This document shows, one piece after another, positions 6,835-10,561 of a stretch of 10,561 bases of DNA. Source of the stretch: Thiotrichales bacterium HSG1. Lineage in GTDB: Bacteria; Pseudomonadota; Gammaproteobacteria; Beggiatoales; Beggiatoaceae. The stretch lies in contig JAUCGN010000047.1 in the NCBI GenBank assembly GCA_030378125.1, positions 1 through 10,561 of the forward strand. Reading direction: 5' to 3'. The notes beneath the pieces are model-generated. The model did no database searches, was not told the DNA's origin, and saw only the letters and a program-made list of their open reading frames with translations. A program made the translations under genes and the position numbers. How positions within the stretch are numbered: the first letter of the stretch is position 1; every line of letters begins with the position of its first letter.

Positions 6835-7653
6835 TTAGGTGTCTTTTTTATCTTCAATCTTAGCAATTTCTTGTTCTAACTCATCTTTACTGAGAGCTAA
6901 ATTTGGTTTATCCTCATTATCATTAGCTTTATCCACCATTGCACGAGAAATAATTAATCCCAATTCAAACAATAACCAGATTGGTATAGCCAATAAGGTT
7001 TGCGAAATCATGTCTGGTGGAGTCATTAACATGCCAACAATAAATGCACCAACAATTATATAAGGTCGTTTCTCAGCTAATGATTCTGGGGTAACAATTC
7101 CCACTCGAACCAACAAAATTGTAGCGATTGGAACTTGAAATGCGACTCCAAACGCAAACAATAGTTTCAACACAAAATCCAAATAGCGGCTTATATCCGT
7201 GGTCATTTCCACCCCTTCTGGAGTCATGCTTACCATGAAGCCAAATATTAGCGGAAACACCAAATAATAGGCAAACACCATTCCCAAATAAAATAAGGTA
7301 GTGCTGGATACCATTAATGGCAATACCATTGACTTTTCATTTTTATACAAGCCCGGAGCGACAAAAGCCCACAAATGATAAAGAATCATTGGCATAGCTA
7401 AAAAAACAGACAGTATTAAAGTCAGTTTGAAAGGAGTAAGGAATGGTGAAGCCACATCAATAGCTATCATTTTAGTGTCTTCCGGCATCTTAGCCAGCAA
7501 AGGGTCAGCTAATAAATGAAACAGATCGTTAGCAAATGGCATCAACACTAACAAAATTACCACAGTAACAGCAGTTATTGCTAATAAACGATCCCGCAAT
7601 TCCAACAAATGCTGGACAAATGGCATTTCCTTAGGACTAGAATTTTCTGGCAT
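6835..7653 (-). CDS. tatC: Sec-independent (twin-arginine) translocase subunit TatC
   Basis: This is the six-helix membrane receptor of the twin-arginine pathway. It binds RR signal peptides together with TatB and recruits TatA. It has 272 residues, a normal length. Motifs: HLLELRDRLL (15-24), with the conserved Glu18 of the signal-peptide site; LWAFVAPGLYKNEK (94-107), with Glu106; FGVAFQVP (168-175); KRPYIIVGAFIVGMLMTPPD (195-214); and LLAIPIWLLFELG (220-232). At the position where E. coli TatC has Glu170 (FEVP), this protein has Gln173. The C-terminal tail (240-272) is charged. The start lies 3 bases after the tatB stop, so the genes are tightly coupled. It is the last gene of the operon and is followed by a stem-loop. 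Confidence 0.97.
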   Translation of the reverse strand: MPENSSPKEMPFVQHLLELRDRLLAITAVTVVILLVLMPFANDLFHLLADPLLAKMPEDTKMIAIDVASPFLTPFKLTLILSVFLAMPMILYHLWAFVAPGLYKNEKSMVLPLMVSSTTLFYLGMVFAYYLVFPLIFGFMVSMTPEGVEMTTDISRYLDFVLKLLFAFGVAFQVPIATILLVRVGIVTPESLAEKRPYIIVGAFIVGMLMTPPDMISQTLLAIPIWLLFELGLIISRAMVDKANDNEDKPNLALSKDELEQEIAKIEDKKDT

Positions 7654-7656
7654 AAT

Positions 7657-8037
7657 TTAACTTGGAATTTTAGCGTCTGGTGGATTTTTGTTGGAATCTA
7701 AATCATTGGATAGCTTAGATTGTTTATCATCGGGTGAATTTTTATTAGAATATTCATTATCAAATGGATTGGTGATTGGTTGGTTTAACTTTTCCATACC
7801 GGTTCCCATATCATCAACAATTTGATGTACATGCTGTTCACTATGTTTAATTGCTTCCTGCATTTCTTGCAGTTTTAATTCTCTATCTACATCTTGCTTG
7901 ACTGTTGCGATAAAATTGCGTATTCGACCTACCCATAATCCAGCAGTACGGGCAGCACCCGGCAACCTTTCCGGCCCAATCACTAATAATGCAATTACAG
8001 CAATTAAACAAATTTCCCAAAAACCTATATCAAACAT
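7657..8037 (-). CDS. tatB: Sec-independent (twin-arginine) translocase subunit TatB
   Basis: TatB pairs with TatC to form the receptor for folded twin-arginine substrates. The 126-residue protein has an N-terminal membrane helix (about 4-20) starting MFDIGFWE with the conserved Glu8. The hinge GPERLP (21-26) follows, which distinguishes TatB from TatA (FGTKKL). Next come an amphipathic helix to about residue 70 and a hydrophilic, disordered-looking tail. The tail contains a near-duplicate, SNKNSPDDK (97-105) and SNKNPPDAK (115-123), probably a small local duplication. It starts 4 bases after the tatA stop and ends 3 bases before the tatC start, so translation is likely coupled. Confidence 0.95.
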   Translation of the reverse strand: MFDIGFWEICLIAVIALLVIGPERLPGAARTAGLWVGRIRNFIATVKQDVDRELKLQEMQEAIKHSEQHVHQIVDDMGTGMEKLNQPITNPFDNEYSNKNSPDDKQSKLSNDLDSNKNPPDAKIPS

Positions 8038-8041
8038 GTTA

Positions 8042-8296
8042 TTAAACTTTACTGGTTTGTTTATTTGTTACTTGACCTTCGATAACATTACCATCATCAT
8101 CTTTGGCTACTTTTGCTTGATTCTGTTTAGAAGTTGAAGTTTCTTCCGCTTCCAATTCTCCTTCTTTCATAGATTGACGGAAATTTTTGATTGCACCACC
8201 TAAATCTCCACCGATGTTTCTTAATTTTTTCGTACCAAATAAAACTACTACAATTAATAAAATTATCAATAATTGCCAAATACTTATACCCATCAT
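8042..8296 (-). CDS. tatA: Sec-independent (twin-arginine) translocase subunit TatA
   Basis: TatA assembles into the pore-forming or membrane-weakening oligomer that lets folded proteins cross the inner membrane. The 84-residue length is normal. One membrane helix (about 5-20, [18 protein letters not shown]) is followed by the hinge FGTKKL (20-25) and an amphipathic helix with [15 protein letters not shown] (29-43). An acidic, soluble tail follows. Two adjacent ATGs open the gene; family comparison (MGGISIWQ in E. coli) suggests the second, giving 83 residues. It is the first gene of tatABC, and the spacing to tatB is 4 bases. A weak ggaaaa lies upstream of the start. Confidence 0.95.
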   Translation of the reverse strand: MMGISIWQLLIILLIVVVLFGTKKLRNIGGDLGGAIKNFRQSMKEGELEAEETSTSKQNQAKVAKDDDGNVIEGQVTNKQTSKV

Positions 8297-8420
8297 AATT
8301 GATTTTCCATTGTTAACTTTCAGCTAATCCTAAAATATATAATGGTAAACTCTCCTGTGTTTTGAAACCAAGAAAGTTTTTTTGGAACCAACAGCTATTT
8401 AGGACTATCAATTTTAAAGT

Positions 8421-8451
8421 TAAAAAAATAAGGTGGACAATCGCCCACCCT
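8421..8451 (-). terminator. Rho-independent terminator of the symporter gene
   Basis: Read on the minus strand, agggtgg, an 8-base loop (gcgattgt) and ccacctt form a 7-bp stem with one G-U pair. A tract of seven T follows (A-run at 8422-8428 on the plus strand). It begins about 31 bases past the symporter stop and separates that gene from tatA, so the tat operon should have its own promoter in 8297-8420. Confidence 0.85.
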
Positions 8452-8481
8452 ATAATTTTATCATCTAACTTCAATTTAACA

Positions 8482-10494
8482 TCAAGGTTTGTCAACGTCT
8501 AAATGTACGTCTCCAATATCTTCATGTAAAGCTACTACTTCTTTATTTGGTACAGTGGATAATTCCATCTTGTAGGCCAAGAACCACATCATAAATACTC
8601 CAATAGCCCACCACAATATCTGCCATGCCCAAATAGAAGGCATACCAAGGAACCATGTAGAAACATTGTTTGGATCACCAAATATCCAGTTACCAATAAC
8701 AGCACCCGGACCAATTCCAAAGAAGAACCAAACTAAAGTAATAATCCATGCGACAGGTATTAAACCTTTCTTAGAATCAGGCAACGAAGCATGTTCCCGC
8801 AAAAAAGTATGGAAAGTTAAACGATGTTCCAGATCTTCTTTATTTTGCGTAACAGCAGATATTAAAATGGCAATACTTAAATTAAATAATATACCCCAAC
8901 CAGCCGAGTGGATAGTCAGAGGCCAGCGTCCCCATAATGGATCCATGCCAAGTACAGCAAATACCTGAGCCCCTATTGATTCGGTCATGGTAACAGCGAT
9001 CAAACCAGCGATTAAACCAAGCACTACACCTTGTCTAGTCAAGAATGGCCACCAACAAACAGCAATCAAAGCTGGCCACATTTGGAAACCGTAGGCAACT
9101 GCAAGTCCACCTAACAATACCAAGGCATCTTTAGCAGTAGTAGCAACAGCTAATGCAGCTAATACTATAAATACTACACCCAAACGACCAAAGAATTTTT
9201 GTTGGCCATGAGTTGCTTGAGGCATAATGTAACGTTTTAAAATGTCTCTAGTCAACATACCACCAGCAGTAGACATGTAAGCAGCACCAGTAGATTGCAT
9301 GGCAGCTAAGGCACAAACTGATAATATACCAACTAACCAAGGAGAAGAATCAGCGATTAAATTAATCAATTGAGGCACTAACATACCTTGTTTACCAGTA
9401 GATTCCATCAGGTCTATACCGCCTAAACCAGCACCCATGACATTATTTGTTAAGTCAGGGTAAGCAGCTAAAAATGCAAGGTCAGCCCCTAAGAAATGGG
9501 AACCCAAACCTTGCATGGCAGTGAACACAAATAGAATAAGACCAATTACAAAAGCAGAAGCCCAAACTTGTTGAGGTGCAAAAGGTTTTGGGTTATTATT
9601 AGCAAATGCCCACATGGAGAAGGCTGGAGCTGATTGAATTCCCATTAAGGCAAACATATAAGTAAGAACCATGATACCAGTCCATGCACCACCAACAGCA
9701 CTTGGTCCATTGCTAACGAATTGAATTACCCCCGGAATTGCAATGTAATGACTATAGCCATCTGGGGTTCGTTTAGTATCCATCTGAGATAAAGCAGCGA
9801 TACCATCGTTTAGATTATTCCAACCACCAACATAGTAAACAGCAATTATTCCGATTGCCACAATACCAAGAGCTAACAATATAGCTTGTAAAGTATCTAC
9901 ATAAGCTACTGCTCTTAAACCACCAGAAGCCACATAAATAATCACTACCGCAGACAATAACCACATTCCAACATTAACGTTTAACATATTGTCAGTTAAT
10001 ACGTTAAACAAGAATCCAGAAGCTCGTAGTTGTAAGCCCAAGTATGGTATGGAGAATACTAATGCAACTAATACAACCAAAATACGTACCGCATCTGATT
10101 TAAAATAAGTTGCTAACATTTCACCCGGAGTAATAAATCCAAACCGCTTACCGAGCATCCATTGGCGTTTTAAGAAAATAACCCCAGTAAAGGGAATAGT
10201 GATTGCGTAAAAAGATGCGTAAGCATATTGAAACCCATCACGATACAGCAACCCCGGATGTCCCATAAAAGTCCATCCAGAGAAGGAAGTTGCAGTCGCC
10301 GCTAGTACAAACACCCACAGCGAAATTGAACGACCAGCAATAAAGTAATCACTGGCAGTTTTGGCCGACATTGCACCTTTGATACCCCAAAAGATACAAT
10401 ATGACCAATACAGTCCTACAAAAACAAACAGCCAAACAATTTTTGGATCCATATATTTAAAGTCATCTCCAATAAAATTATTAAAGTCAAGCAC
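8482..10494 (-). CDS. Sodium:solute symporter family (SSF) transporter
   Basis: This is a large inner-membrane protein of the SSF family, which couples Na+ entry to uptake of a small solute. The longest reading is 670 residues from a GTG at 10494. An ATG at 10452 (residue 15, MDPKIVWLF) has ttggag 12 bases upstream and is the more plausible start, giving 656 residues. Family marks are SDYFIAGRS (48-56), ATATSFSGWTFMGHPGLLYR (66-85), ASGGLRAVAYVDTLQA (189-204) and AAMQSTGAAYMSTAGGMLTR (397-416). I count about 13-14 hydrophobic segments. The protein is longer than typical transporters such as PutP (about 500 residues). The extra length is C-terminal: a hydrophilic stretch (549-578), further membrane segments (579-640) and an acidic tail. 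Substrate cannot be told from sequence. It is transcribed alone and ends at a strong terminator. Confidence 0.92.
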   Translation of the reverse strand: MLDFNNFIGDDFKYMDPKIVWLFVFVGLYWSYCIFWGIKGAMSAKTASDYFIAGRSISLWVFVLAATATSFSGWTFMGHPGLLYRDGFQYAYASFYAITIPFTGVIFLKRQWMLGKRFGFITPGEMLATYFKSDAVRILVVLVALVFSIPYLGLQLRASGFLFNVLTDNMLNVNVGMWLLSAVVIIYVASGGLRAVAYVDTLQAILLALGIVAIGIIAVYYVGGWNNLNDGIAALSQMDTKRTPDGYSHYIAIPGVIQFVSNGPSAVGGAWTGIMVLTYMFALMGIQSAPAFSMWAFANNNPKPFAPQQVWASAFVIGLILFVFTAMQGLGSHFLGADLAFLAAYPDLTNNVMGAGLGGIDLMESTGKQGMLVPQLINLIADSSPWLVGILSVCALAAMQSTGAAYMSTAGGMLTRDILKRYIMPQATHGQQKFFGRLGVVFIVLAALAVATTAKDALVLLGGLAVAYGFQMWPALIAVCWWPFLTRQGVVLGLIAGLIAVTMTESIGAQVFAVLGMDPLWGRWPLTIHSAGWGILFNLSIAILISAVTQNKEDLEHRLTFHTFLREHASLPDSKKGLIPVAWIITLVWFFFGIGPGAVIGNWIFGDPNNVSTWFLGMPSIWAWQILWWAIGVFMMWFLAYKMELSTVPNKEVVALHEDIGDVHLDVDKP

Positions 10495-10561
10495 GCACCA
10501 ATACTATCACATATTAATACCTTATACTAACCCAAAATAATAATTTTTATATAACTCGACT

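Noticed and set aside
8313..8495. 60-codon minus-strand reading frame between the symporter and tatA
   Set aside because: It runs through the strong symporter terminator, overlaps the symporter's 3' end and shows no family motifs.
8666..8968. 100-codon plus-strand reading frame
   Set aside because: It lies entirely opposite the symporter coding sequence and has no recognisable motif, so it is a shadow frame.

Overview
This AT-rich window looks like a gammaproteobacterial chromosome segment. The evidence is a complete tatABC operon with gammaproteobacterial-style TatC, a typical mutM, a Sco-like thiol protein and a large sodium/solute symporter. The low GC and decaying insertion sequences recall symbiotic or host-associated gammaproteobacteria, but I cannot name a genus from the sequence alone.

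Layout: 1-1543 is a small insertion-sequence graveyard. It holds the 3' part of an ISAs1-family element with a frameshift near its 5' side. Next to it is an internally deleted IS630-family remnant bounded by inverted repeats and TA duplications. A probable 126-bp miniature element is nested inside the IS630 remnant. The IS630 remnant ends about 28 bp before mutM (1572-2387, Fpg DNA glycosylase). A gene-free stretch (2388-2774) precedes a membrane-anchored Sco-like protein (2775-3359), and another gene-free stretch (3360-3675) may contain decayed coding sequence. A carboxymuconolactone decarboxylase-family gene (3676-4065) and a sterol desaturase/fatty acid hydroxylase-family gene (4103-4960) follow as a likely two-gene unit.

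Between that pair and the convergent gene downstream lies a 136-bp miniature inverted-repeat element (4978-5113). It has 16-bp terminal repeats, an inner inverted repeat on the same symmetry axis, and an exact 5-bp target duplication. Everything after it is on the minus strand: an ADGF/CECR1-like adenosine deaminase lipoprotein (5148-6677), then tatC, tatB and tatA read from high to low coordinates as tatA-tatB-tatC (8296 to 6835), then a sodium/solute symporter (8482-10494) with a rho-independent terminator after it.

How the genes may work together: tatABC is a self-contained folded-protein export operon. The deaminase carries a lipoprotein (Sec-type) signal and probably acts in the envelope on nucleosides. 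The symporter is an independent sodium-coupled uptake unit. No defence system, CRISPR array, tRNA or rRNA was recognised. The most distinctive content is mobile-element debris and miniature elements rather than a new multi-gene system.
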